DNA of 23,924 bases from an uncultured Ruminococcus sp. (lineage in GTDB: Bacteria; Bacillota; Clostridia; Oscillospirales; Ruminococcaceae). The stretch is taken from the NCBI GenBank assembly GCA_910577575.1, contig CAJTOG010000024.1:1-23924 (forward strand), in the 5' to 3' direction. The notes beneath the pieces were generated by a model. The model searched no databases. It was not told the origin of the DNA and saw only the letters and a list, made by a program, of their open reading frames with translations. Made by a program: the position numbers and the translations under genes. Below are positions 6,364 to 14,221 of the stretch, one piece after another (position 1 is the stretch's first letter; the number at the start of each line of letters is the position of its first letter).

Positions 6364-8763
6364 TTAATACTCTGCTTCCCTTAATCTTTCTGTCAATGAC
6401 TCTTTGGAAAAATTATTCATACAAATTATTGTAATTATCAATGGAACAACTATAAGTACAGTTATATAAGCCACTGAGAATACTGTTGGGAATTTGAACT
6501 GCATATAAAATGCACCATTATTATAAAGAATAGTACTCAGTGTATATCCACAAAGTGTTCCGATTGTCAATGTAATAAACAAAGTCAATCCGGACAGCAA
6601 TATGCTTTCACTCAGAATCATTTTACAAATTTGTTTCTTAGTCATACCAATAGCCTCAAGCATTGCTAGTTCCTGTTTTCTGACAACAATATTGGTTATT
6701 ATCATATTTATCATACTAAGAATGCTGAACATCATAATAAAAATTGCCAATCCGCTTATTACGCTGAAAAGTTGATTTGCCATATCTTCATACTGCTGTT
6801 TTTTATCTTGAAGTGCTTGCATATAAAGCTGTGAACGTTCTGATACAAGAGGCTTCAGCTGTTCGTTGATTTCTGCTTCTTTTTCAGGATTTACGGAAAT
6901 CAATAATTTGCTGTTCAGATTCTCATAAGAAACCCAATCATTTATAACGTTTTCAGGTAAAACAAACCATCCTTCTATATTATTGTCCAGAATAAAATTA
7001 CGGTTCAGTATTCCAATAACTTCCACTTGTTTTTCTTCTGTTTTTTGACCGTTGTAATAACTGAATACCAATTTATCACCAATTGAAAATTTCCATCCAT
7101 AAATCTCTTCAGCTACGTCATTTCCAGAAATAAGAACATAGTCTCCGCTCATAAGCTTATCATAATCTGCTGTTCCTTCATCGAGATATTTACCTATTGA
7201 TTCTGTTTTTTCATTGGAAATCAACATAACATTATCATCATTTCCATATTCATCATGTTCAGGGAAATCAAACTTAACTCCAAAATTCTTAACTTCCGTA
7301 ACAGATTCAACACCGTCAATTATTTTGATTTGTTTTATAAAATCTGAATTAAGAGGATTTTTACTTTGAATACCACTCATACCGTTTTCATAAAGTGAAA
7401 TTGCACTCGAAGAAAATCCAATAATAAACTCTGATTCTTCAAAATCACCCTGACGAGCGTAATTTTCTTTATTAAAAGATGACATATATGTTGCCGACGT
7501 AATAAATAGAATACCTCCTAATCCGAGAGACAGAAGTGTTGAAATTGATTTTTTCCGATTTTTTGAAAAGTTTATTATGCCCATTCCTGTAGGAGTAAGA
7601 TTACGGCATTCATAAATGCTTTCTGATTGTTTCATATCATTCTGTGAAGTATACCGCAAAGCTTCAATTGGTGAAACGGCAGATGCTATCTTTGCTGGCT
7701 TTTTTACAGAAATCATTGTAATTATATAAATTAATGTAAAGACAACTACAGAAATCCATAAAGTGTTAATCCATTTCCAGCCATTAGGGTTTATAATATA
7801 TCCTGCAATTCCGCCGACTATAATTCCTACTGGTGCAGAACGTATAAATAAATTTCTGCCTTCTTGTGACACAAATCTTCTTAATTGTTTTTTTGTCATT
7901 CCGATTGTACACAATTGTCCGAACTGATGTATTCTGTTAATTACTGATATATAGAAAATTCCATAAATTACCAGTATGCAGGCAAGAATGATTACCCCTC
8001 CTACAATAATTTCTATCATAATCATCTGAGAATCAGGTGTAAGTATATCAAGAAATGATTTTGTAGGATTAATATATTTGTGTTCAATGCCTGCTGTCTC
8101 TCCTACATGATAAATCATCTCTTTGCACTCGTCTTTGCTCATCTTTTCTGCACCATAAAATTTTGCATATAGTTCATAAGGCATATCCTTTAACTGACTG
8201 CCATTTTCAGCATATTCTTCAGAAAAGAAAACAGCAAACTGTTTTGTATTATTATTGCCTTTAAGTATTCCCGAAACGATAAACTTCTCTGTTGTTCCAT
8301 CGTAAAAAGTTATATCAAACTCACTTCCGGCAGAGGGTTCCATGTTCAATTTTTTTAGCATATCTTCACTAACTGCAACTTCATTCATCTGTTTTGGAAG
8401 ACTGCCGGATTCAAGTTCTCCTATTTTTATTTTATCCGAAAGTTCACTGACATAGTAAGGTATTATATCAAAATTTTCCTGTTGGGAAATTGTACCGGTC
8501 TTGACAGTGACACTATATGCGATATTTTCACTTGATTTTAATGACAAAAGCTGTTGTTTAGTAAGATTGTAATACCCTGCTTGCTGAATATGGGAAAGCT
8601 GTTTTTTGATTACGGTGTTATCTGCTGAACCGAAAAGCAGAATTACAGATAGAAGGGATGTTGAAAGAATTATGGTAATCATTACAAATATGTTATGAAT
8701 TTTTCCTGATTTCAGGCTTTGTTTCGCCATAAGTGAAATTGTTTGCTTTTGAATTTTGTTCAC
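6364..8763 (-). CDS. ABC transporter permease, FtsX/MacB type
   Basis: This 799-residue membrane protein is a two-copy FtsX-type permease. It has an N-terminal transmembrane segment (~24-46), a large outside domain (~47-250), and a three-helix FtsX block (~255-355, with the cytoplasmic VINRIHQFGQLCTIGMTKKQL). A second such half starts at ~410, with another outside domain and a C-terminal FtsX block (VVRKQELAMLEAIGMTKKQ, then two or three helices). The GMTKKQ coupling-helix motif appears in both halves, as in MacB-type and peptide-resistance exporters of Firmicutes. The start is GTG 8763: AGAGGT lies just upstream and GTGA overlaps the stop of the ATPase gene, so the two are coupled. Such pairs commonly export or remove antimicrobial peptides, or act in envelope stress; the substrate cannot be read from sequence. 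Confidence 0.88.
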   Translation of the reverse strand: MNKIQKQTISLMAKQSLKSGKIHNIFVMITIILSTSLLSVILLFGSADNTVIKKQLSHIQQAGYYNLTKQQLLSLKSSENIAYSVTVKTGTISQQENFDIIPYYVSELSDKIKIGELESGSLPKQMNEVAVSEDMLKKLNMEPSAGSEFDITFYDGTTEKFIVSGILKGNNNTKQFAVFFSEEYAENGSQLKDMPYELYAKFYGAEKMSKDECKEMIYHVGETAGIEHKYINPTKSFLDILTPDSQMIMIEIIVGGVIILACILVIYGIFYISVINRIHQFGQLCTIGMTKKQLRRFVSQEGRNLFIRSAPVGIIVGGIAGYIINPNGWKWINTLWISVVVFTLIYIITMISVKKPAKIASAVSPIEALRYTSQNDMKQSESIYECRNLTPTGMGIINFSKNRKKSISTLLSLGLGGILFITSATYMSSFNKENYARQGDFEESEFIIGFSSSAISLYENGMSGIQSKNPLNSDFIKQIKIIDGVESVTEVKNFGVKFDFPEHDEYGNDDNVMLISNEKTESIGKYLDEGTADYDKLMSGDYVLISGNDVAEEIYGWKFSIGDKLVFSYYNGQKTEEKQVEVIGILNRNFILDNNIEGWFVLPENVINDWVSYENLNSKLLISVNPEKEAEINEQLKPLVSERSQLYMQALQDKKQQYEDMANQLFSVISGLAIFIMMFSILSMINMIITNIVVRKQELAMLEAIGMTKKQICKMILSESILLSGLTLFITLTIGTLCGYTLSTILYNNGAFYMQFKFPTVFSVAYITVLIVVPLIITIICMNNFSKESLTERLREAEY

Positions 8764-9443
8764 TTTAATGTACCTCTTTTTTCATGAATTTTCCCGTCTT
8801 CAATGCGAATCTGACGGTCAGCCTTTTCAGCTATTTCAGGATTGTGAGTAATCATGACAATAGTCTGATTAAACGTTTCACTTGTCATTTTGAGCAATTC
8901 TATTACTTTATTGCTTGTTTTGCTGTCAAGGTTTCCCGTAGGTTCATCTGCGAGAATAATAGCAGGTTTTGAAATCAATGCACGGGCAATGGCAATTCTC
9001 TGTTGCTGACCACCTGACATATGACTTGGATATTTTTTCAGTTTACCGTCCAAATCAAGAAAATGTACTATTTTATTTAAAAGTTCCTTGTCCTCTTTCT
9101 TTCCGTCAAGACGAACTGGCAATACAATATTTTCGTATGCAGTAAGATATGGAACAAGGTTGTAATTCTGAAAAATAAAACCTATTCTTTTTCTGCGGAA
9201 TACTGTCAACTGTTCTTCAGTCATATTTTCAAGGTGCTTTCCCTCGATTGTCACATTACCAGACGTAGCAACATCAAGTCCCCCCAGCATATTAAGTAAT
9301 GTTGATTTTCCGCTTCCTGAAGTGCCTACAATTGCGATAAATTCGCCATTTTCTATTGACACGCTGACATCATCCAGTGCCTTGACAAGGTTTTCATTTT
9401 TTCCATAATATTTTTTAAGGTTCACAGCATTAAGTATGCTCAT
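8760..9443 (-). CDS. ABC transporter ATP-binding protein (MacB/LolD type)
   Basis: This 227-residue ATPase drives the permease encoded immediately downstream. Visible motifs are Walker A GTSGSGKS (40-47), Q-loop IFQNYNLVP (Gln92), signature MSGGQQQR (142-149), Walker B ILADEP (163-168), D-loop GNLDS and switch His200 (MITHNP). The length and the NLVPYLTAYENI block are typical of the LolD/MacB/BceA branch. I chose ATG 9443 (MSILN) because GGAGG lies 7 bases upstream; an upstream in-frame ATG at 9470 has no such site. Its own promoter lies at 9477-9505, after the terminator of the kinase gene. It can therefore be expressed apart from the two-component genes next door, although those genes probably control it. 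Confidence 0.93.
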   Translation of the reverse strand: MSILNAVNLKKYYGKNENLVKALDDVSVSIENGEFIAIVGTSGSGKSTLLNMLGGLDVATSGNVTIEGKHLENMTEEQLTVFRRKRIGFIFQNYNLVPYLTAYENIVLPVRLDGKKEDKELLNKIVHFLDLDGKLKKYPSHMSGGQQQRIAIARALISKPAIILADEPTGNLDSKTSNKVIELLKMTSETFNQTIVMITHNPEIAEKADRQIRIEDGKIHEKRGTLK

Positions 9444-9476
9444 TGTAATTCCTCCTATAAATTTTTTCATGATTTT

Positions 9477-9505
9477 ATCTTAACAGAATATATCAGTTTT
9501 TACAA
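9477..9505 (-). promoter_or_regulatory. Promoter of the ABC transporter operon
   Basis: On the minus strand, TTGTAA (9505-9500), a 17-base spacer and TAAGAT (9482-9477) lie about 35 bases before the ATPase start. I looked upstream for LytTR-type direct repeats and saw only weak, badly spaced matches. Confidence 0.55.
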
Positions 9506-9544
9506 TATAAAACGCAAAATCTAATACTTAAAGTGCATAATTTA

Positions 9545-9584
9545 ATAAAAAAGTCTGCCGATTATTTTGTGGCAGACCTTTTTT
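9545..9584 (-). terminator. Terminator overlapping the end of the GHKL kinase gene
   Basis: A GTCTGCC/GGCAGAC stem with A- and T-rich extensions is followed by T-rich sequence on the minus strand. The last codons and the stop of the kinase gene lie inside the hairpin. It separates the regulatory genes from the ABC operon. Confidence 0.75.
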
Positions 9585-10113
9585 CACTATTTATTGGTAT
9601 TAAAATTTTGAGATTATATTTTCCGTCTGTACAGTTTGATGTACATTCACCATTATATTTTTCCACAGCTTTTTTCATGTTTCTGATTCCGAATCCATGC
9701 AGGAATTTATCTTCTTTTGAAGTTTTAAATTTGCTTTTAGACCGGTCATTGCAAGTATTTTCAATCAGAATCATTACAAATCCATGTATTATCTTCGCTT
9801 TTATTATAACAGCTCTCTGTTCTTCGGGAAGCTTTTCTGTTGCTTCTATAGCATTGTCAATTCCATTTCCGAAAATTGTGCTGATGTCAAGCGATTCAAT
9901 AAATTTTACATCATAGAAATCAATTGTTGCTGAAAAATCAATATTTTTTTCTTTTGCTTTTCGTGATTTGTCTTTGATAATGATATCCAGAATATCACAG
10001 CCTGTGTGTATGTAATTTTCATAATCGGAAATTTCTTTTCTTAGTTTCTGAGACATTTTTACTGTTTCAACCATATCGCTTTGATTTTCAAGCACAAGCA
10101 AATGATTCTTCAT
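9562..10113 (-). CDS. GHKL sensor kinase, C-terminal half (gene split by a frame break)
   Basis: This half carries the catalytic region of an AgrC/GHKL-type histidine kinase. It begins MKNHLLVLENQ, which continues the phosphoacceptor motif (YHDMKNHL in the joined reading). It has a helical dimerisation region and then the HATPase_c_5 domain, with N-box FGNGIDNAIEAT at ~82-93 and a G-box near HGFGIRNMKKAVEKYNG at ~140-156. The phosphoacceptor His falls just upstream of this frame. A run of seven A at ~10146-10152 is one base short of joining the preceding 250-residue membrane half. Joined, the protein would be about 430 residues, normal for the family. Starting at the internal ATG 10113 would give a soluble fragment lacking His. 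Either the gene is broken or the base was missed in sequencing. Confidence 0.75.
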   Translation of the reverse strand: MKNHLLVLENQSDMVETVKMSQKLRKEISDYENYIHTGCDILDIIIKDKSRKAKEKNIDFSATIDFYDVKFIESLDISTIFGNGIDNAIEATEKLPEEQRAVIIKAKIIHGFVMILIENTCNDRSKSKFKTSKEDKFLHGFGIRNMKKAVEKYNGECTSNCTDGKYNLKILIPINSEKRSATK

Positions 10114-10862
10114 ATCATGATATATGCTGCGTACTTTTTCTTCCTCTTGTTTTTTTCTTCATAATATTGGTGCCTCATTTTTATAGTTTGCAACTGATAT
10201 GCAGTCTGTACGGAATCTGAAATGTATATTGTCATATACAGACTTGCAAAGATTGTAGCAATTCCTGAAAAACAAATAGGATAATTTATCAAAGGATTTT
10301 CAGGAACGAAGTTCAGAATTATCAATATTGATGTAAAAACACACAGACATATGCCATCAATCATCAGCCACATTTTTGTATTAATCAGATTTATCGACCT
10401 GACATTCATACGTTTAATCATCTGCCATACTGAAAACCATATTACAGGGGCAACAACCAGTGATACTGTGTGTATAAAAGTACTTTTGAAAGTGGAAACA
10501 TTTTTTGCATTTAGTTCACTTGCGTCTATAAACATAAAAAATATATGCATTCCTATATCCTGTGCAAGATAGTTTACAGATACTATCATTGGATATATAA
10601 TAATCACAGTTGACAGTTTACGGATACAGATGTCATTGTAAAATACAAATGCAAAAATAAGGAATCCAATCAGTACCCCCAAAATATTTGTAATATCGTT
10701 GGCATAAATTATAATATTCACAATCGGAAAGCAAAATAAAAATGAAATGATTCTTATAATCAGTTGTTCTCTGATATTAAGAAAACGACACAATATTTTA
10801 AAAAGAAAATATGTATTAATAAAATTAAACAGGAATGAAATAATATCAAGAAATAATATCAC
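10110..10862 (-). CDS. GHKL sensor kinase, N-terminal membrane half (gene split by a frame break)
   Basis: This is the membrane sensor part of the LytTR-partner kinase, ~250 residues with six or seven hydrophobic helices, as in AgrC-like peptide sensors. The C-terminal coiled region, TAYQLQTIKMRHQYYEEKN, is where the signalling helix begins. In this frame it ends KRKKKYAAYIMI and stops. With one more A in the seven-A run at ~10146-10152 it would read on through YHDMKNHLLVLE into the catalytic half. I prefer the GTG at 10862 as start: GGGGGAA lies just upstream, and it overlaps by four bases (GTGA) the stop of the response regulator if that gene's own frame break is repaired. A TTG at 10877 is the alternative. 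The ligand is unknown. Confidence 0.7.
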   Translation of the reverse strand: MILFLDIISFLFNFINTYFLFKILCRFLNIREQLIIRIISFLFCFPIVNIIIYANDITNILGVLIGFLIFAFVFYNDICIRKLSTVIIIYPMIVSVNYLAQDIGMHIFFMFIDASELNAKNVSTFKSTFIHTVSLVVAPVIWFSVWQMIKRMNVRSINLINTKMWLMIDGICLCVFTSILIILNFVPENPLINYPICFSGIATIFASLYMTIYISDSVQTAYQLQTIKMRHQYYEEKNKRKKKYAAYIMI

Positions 10863-10893
10863 AGAAAATTCCCCCAATATTCAGTCAATTTTA

Positions 10894-11562
10894 TCATAAA
10901 GTCTTGCGTTTTGGCTGACTGATTGGTATTCGTTCACCGGTAACAAGTACTGCTTCAAGATGTTCAATACTTTCCAGATTTACAAGAAAACTTGCGTGAC
11001 ATCGGGCAAAACATGATTCTTTTTCCAGAAAAGTAGAAAAATTTTTCATGTTTTGATAAATAATCTGTTCCTTATTTTTAAAGTAAACCCGTACATTATG
11101 TTTTTCGGTTTCGGCATAACGTATATCTTTGTATGGTATCTTGAATTTTCCGTTATTATTGGCAAAAATCAGACAAAGTTCATCTTTTCTCCGATAATGT
11201 AAAAAATATCTGTCGAGTTCAATTTTCAGACGTGTGTATTTCAATGGTTTAAGCAGATAATTTACAGCATTTACTTCATATCCTTTCCATACATATTGTG
11301 TAAGTGATGTGAGAAAAATAAGTCCTACGTTACTGTCAATTTCACGTATTTTCTGAGCTGTTTCAATACCATTTGAAGCGTTCATTTTTATATCAAGAAA
11401 TATCAAATCAAAATTCGGGTTATATCCAGAAAGCAAATCAGAACCATCATGGAAAATATGATAAATGAATTCTGTTTTACTTTCATCGGCATAACGCTGT
11501 AAATATTTTTTAAGTTCTTCAATCAATATGTTTTCATCATCACAAAGTGCAATGTGATACAT
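10894..11562 (-). CDS. LytTR-family response regulator (AgrA type), C-terminus probably frameshifted
   Basis: This 222-residue regulator has a receiver domain (residues 1-~118), with acidic pair Asp8/Asp9, phosphoacceptor Asp57 (LIFLDIKM), Thr85 and Lys105 (LLKPLKY). A LytTR DNA-binding domain follows (~128-215; IRYAETEKHNVRVYF, FARCHASFLVNLESI). It should bind direct repeats upstream of target promoters once phosphorylated by the kinase encoded next. I chose ATG 11562 because GAGGTG sits 6 bases upstream. The last eight residues (QPKRKTL end) look wrong. Adding one A in the AAAA at ~10908-10911 gives PKTQDFMIKLTEYWGNFL, a normal LytTR tail, and a TGA at 10861-10859 that overlaps the kinase GTG. 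Promoter 11593-11621 drives the pair. Confidence 0.87.
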   Translation of the reverse strand: MYHIALCDDENILIEELKKYLQRYADESKTEFIYHIFHDGSDLLSGYNPNFDLIFLDIKMNASNGIETAQKIREIDSNVGLIFLTSLTQYVWKGYEVNAVNYLLKPLKYTRLKIELDRYFLHYRRKDELCLIFANNNGKFKIPYKDIRYAETEKHNVRVYFKNKEQIIYQNMKNFSTFLEKESCFARCHASFLVNLESIEHLEAVLVTGERIPISQPKRKTL

Positions 11563-11592
11563 CAGATTCACCTCAGTGTTTTAGTTTTTATT

Positions 11593-11621
11593 ATTATAAC
11601 ATATATTTTGATAATAAGCAA
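11593..11621 (-). promoter_or_regulatory. Promoter of the LytTR/GHKL genes
   Basis: On the minus strand, TTGCTT (11621-11616), 17 bases and TATAAT (11598-11593) lie about 30 bases before the response regulator start. Confidence 0.7.
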
Positions 11622-11675
11622 GCCATATTACTTAATAAAACAGAATAAAATACTTTGGTATTCAATATCACTAAC

Positions 11676-11720
11676 AAAAGTCCTTGAAACCGCATAGAAC
11701 AGCGTATTTCAAGGACTTTT
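11676..11720. terminator. Orphan terminator-like stem-loop
   Basis: A perfect 14-bp stem, AAAAGTCCTTGAAA (11676-11689) with TTTCAAGGACTTTT (11707-11720), has an inner CGC/GCG pair in its loop. It is A-flanked and T-ended on both strands. No coding gene ends on either side: the regulator genes start leftward at 11562 and a pseudogene starts rightward near 11984. It may close a short untranslated RNA or a lost gene. Confidence 0.65.
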
Positions 11721-11878
11721 AATTAATGCTGTTCTTTTATAGTTTTTGTTTTCTTAGATTTTAGTAAATATTTAACTTAAAATTTATATGAAGAATCATA
11801 TTTATTAAACTGTTTTGTATTTGATATAATGATTTTTGACCAGATAATGTTAAAAAACGACCAAATGGTGCAAATCAC

Positions 11879-11907
11879 TTGAAATTTAATTCATTTTATG
11901 GTAAAGT
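11879..11907 (+). promoter_or_regulatory. Promoter before the dead solute-binding protein gene
   Basis: TTGAAA (11879-11884), 17 bases and TAAAGT (11902-11907) lie upstream of an AGGAGG at 11969-11974. The signals look intact although the gene behind them is broken. Confidence 0.5.
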
Positions 11908-11983
11908 GAAAATATAAGATATCTTAACATTCAAAGCTCAGATAAGAAACGTTTCAGACACAGATTACAGGAGGTTGACAGTT

Positions 11984-12717
11984 ATAAGGAAAAATATTTA
12001 AAAAAATATATTCACATGTATACTCTCGTTTATATTGGTTACTGTTTCATGTAATAATGTAAAACAACAGGATGTCACTGAATCTTCAAAAATTTCAAAT
12101 TCGGAACAGCCGGAAGAAAAAGAAGATATAACCCTTACATATTCCACATGTTCCGAACTTTCTACGGATACGCAGGAAATGATAGATGATTTTAATGCTG
12201 AAAACAACGGATATAAGGTCGTTGTAAAAGATTACAGCGAAAATCTTGTTTACAGTAATCCGGAAATCAAATGGGGAGCTTCCGAAGAAAGCCTTTCAGA
12301 AGTACAGATAGAAATTGTACAGAATATTATCAGCGATGAAATTGACATTATTAATAGAAGTGCTATTCCAAACGGAATAAAATTTGATATTCTGAAAAAC
12401 AAGGGAGCTTTTGCTGATTTATATCCATTTATGGAAAATGAATCTGATGTAAACCGTTCAGTACTTAATAAAAATGTTATCGGTCTCAGTGAGATTGACG
12501 GAAAGCTTTACAGTCTGCCTACATTCTATTGGGTATTAACACTTGTCGGCGAATCTCAGCAAAGGAAAGCCGGACTTTTGATGAATTTGTTTCCCACTTA
12601 TTGATAGAAGATGATTTTTTTGATAGTTCTTCCGAAAAAAAGATTATTGAATTAAAAAATCAAATCAGATTTATAAAAAAATCAATAAATTCATATAGTT
12701 TTTTATACAAAATATAA
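11984..12717 (+). pseudogene. Broken extracellular solute-binding lipoprotein gene
   Basis: A strong AGGAGG at 11969-11974 is followed by ATA AGG AAA AAT ATT and a TAA, then KNIFTCILSFILVTVSCNN, which looks like a lipoprotein export signal with its Cys. The ATG appears lost (ATA) and there is a nonsense codon at 11999-12001. The body (to ~12565) resembles family 1 solute-binding proteins: ITLTYSTCSELS, a long acidic middle, then ADLYPFMENE and KLYSLPTFYW. Near 12566-12570 the frame slips by one base into KESRTFDEFVSHLL, which matches the (W)TFDEF block of the family. The reading stops at 12717, several hundred residues short of the usual ~400. The family captures sugars or peptides for ABC importers. 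No permease genes are adjacent, so this is a detached relic. Confidence 0.75.
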
Positions 12718-12974
12718 AAAAATCAGAATATATTTTAACAAAGAGTAAAAAATATGTGAATCTGAAACTATTGCTAAAAACAAAAGAATTTACTAGTCTT
12801 CTTCTGCCTGTTGAGAATATACTCAATCATATCTTGCAATCAAAATATTTATAGCTTCTGATGAAATGGTCAACATTTAGCCAATCGAACATTTCATTGT
12901 AAATTTAATGATTTATAATTGAGCTTAAAATTTTGATTTATAAATTAAAATTTTATTTGAAAGGATACTTTATT

Positions 12975-13940
12975 ATGAAAAAATTCAAAAAAATCTTATC
13001 TGTCGTTTCTGCTGTAATCTGCACTTTGCCCGTATCAAATGTTCTTACTTCCAATGCGGCTTCGGCACAGGGTACAAGACAGCGTTTGGTTGAAATAGCA
13101 GAACAGGAACTTGCACGAGGTGAAACAAGTGGTCAGAGATATGGTACTTCCGGAGCATGGTGTGCTGCTTTTGCAAACTGGTGTCTTAAACAAGCCGGTG
13201 CTACTACATACAGCTCAAGCTTTTCCACCACTTCTCTGTTGATTGATTACAAAAATGCAGGCAAATATCACGCCAAAAGAACTACAGCATGGTCATATGG
13301 CGGTAAGTCCCAGCCTGTTGTAACAAAGGATAAAAATTATACTCCTCAGGTCGGAGACATTGTTCTGATTGAAACCAATAATGACTACAGCGACGGTCCT
13401 GATCATACAGCACTTGTAGTTAAGGTTGAACCAAAGACATCAGGAGATAACATTGATGTCAAGGTATATACTATCGAAGGAAATAACGGCGGAACTGTTG
13501 CAAGAGACTACTGGCAAAATCAGGTCTGGGGTTATTGTTCTCCGACATACAGCGGAAGCGGCAGCATTTCTGCATCTGGTGAAACGATTATAAAAAAGGG
13601 ATTTTTGGAAACACCCAAGATATCAATGACTAATATGTCTTATCCGGAACAGCTTAAAACCGGCAGTACATTTGATGTAACTGGTAATATAAAAAGCAAA
13701 AATTCTTCTCCGATAGCCAAGGTCGTGTCATATATATACCGTTGTGACAGCTCGGGTGACGTTCAGGTTGATACGTGTACTAGAACTCCGAATACAGTAA
13801 CATACAATATGAGTGCAATGGACGAAGGAATCTGGTTTCAGACCGCTAATCAGAAAGGAAAAACTTACAAATATGTGATTGAAGTTACTCTTAAAGACGG
13901 TTCAAAAGCAAGGTTTGAAAAGAGATTTAAAACTGTTTAA
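12975..13940 (+). CDS. Secreted CHAP-domain protein (putative peptidoglycan hydrolase)
   Basis: This 321-residue protein has a signal peptide at about 1-31 (KKFKK, hydrophobic core, SNAASA). The CHAP cysteine amidase/peptidase domain spans ~33-190, with catalytic Cys63 (GAWCAAFANWC), His144 (DHTALVVKV) and polar Glu168/Asn170 (YTIEGNNGG), followed by VWGY. CHAP enzymes cut peptide bonds or the amide link in peptidoglycan. The C-terminal ~100 residues (from TPKISM) look like a beta-rich domain I cannot name, possibly wall-binding. There is no dockerin and no LPXTG, so it is probably freely secreted or held by the C-terminal domain. I chose ATG 12975 over the track-style earlier start because GAAAGGAT lies upstream and the signal peptide begins here. 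It follows a pseudogene and may be transcribed alone. Confidence 0.85.
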   Translation: MKKFKKILSVVSAVICTLPVSNVLTSNAASAQGTRQRLVEIAEQELARGETSGQRYGTSGAWCAAFANWCLKQAGATTYSSSFSTTSLLIDYKNAGKYHAKRTTAWSYGGKSQPVVTKDKNYTPQVGDIVLIETNNDYSDGPDHTALVVKVEPKTSGDNIDVKVYTIEGNNGGTVARDYWQNQVWGYCSPTYSGSGSISASGETIIKKGFLETPKISMTNMSYPEQLKTGSTFDVTGNIKSKNSSPIAKVVSYIYRCDSSGDVQVDTCTRTPNTVTYNMSAMDEGIWFQTANQKGKTYKYVIEVTLKDGSKARFEKRFKTV

Positions 13941-14221
13941 TTAAAATAAAACATATTTATTCAATACAGGATATTATATTTCCGGTTGGCTATACCATAA
14001 AGAGCGAAAAATAATCTGTTGGTGCGAAGATTATGAAAGGGGAAGGGATTTGCTAAGTATCTCTTTCCCTTGACCAGTCAAGATGTAATTTATGCTAAAT
14101 CAGTTTTGCCAGCAACGCAGAAACCATGGAACATACAGAATTACCTTATAAGCGTTTTAATATTTGGGATAATATAATAAAATTTTAGTGTAATTTTATT
14201 TTAAGGAGAAATAATAATTAT

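Noticed and set aside
9483..9545. LytTR binding repeats upstream of the ABC promoter
   Set aside because: Only partial matches with the wrong spacing; control of the transporter by the LytTR regulator stays unproven.
9533..9916. 127-codon plus-strand frame
   Set aside because: It is antisense to the GHKL catalytic domain, whose motifs are unmistakable on the minus strand.
10110..10160. Programmed ribosomal frameshift to join the two kinase halves
   Set aside because: The A run could be slippery, but I see no clear downstream pseudoknot, and the adjacent regulator shows a similar one-base loss. Decay or sequencing error is simpler.
14037..14076. Hairpin of G/A-rich and C/T-rich arms between the CHAP and DUF4041 genes
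   Set aside because: Imperfect stem with several G-U pairs and no T run; it is not a convincing terminator or RNA element.
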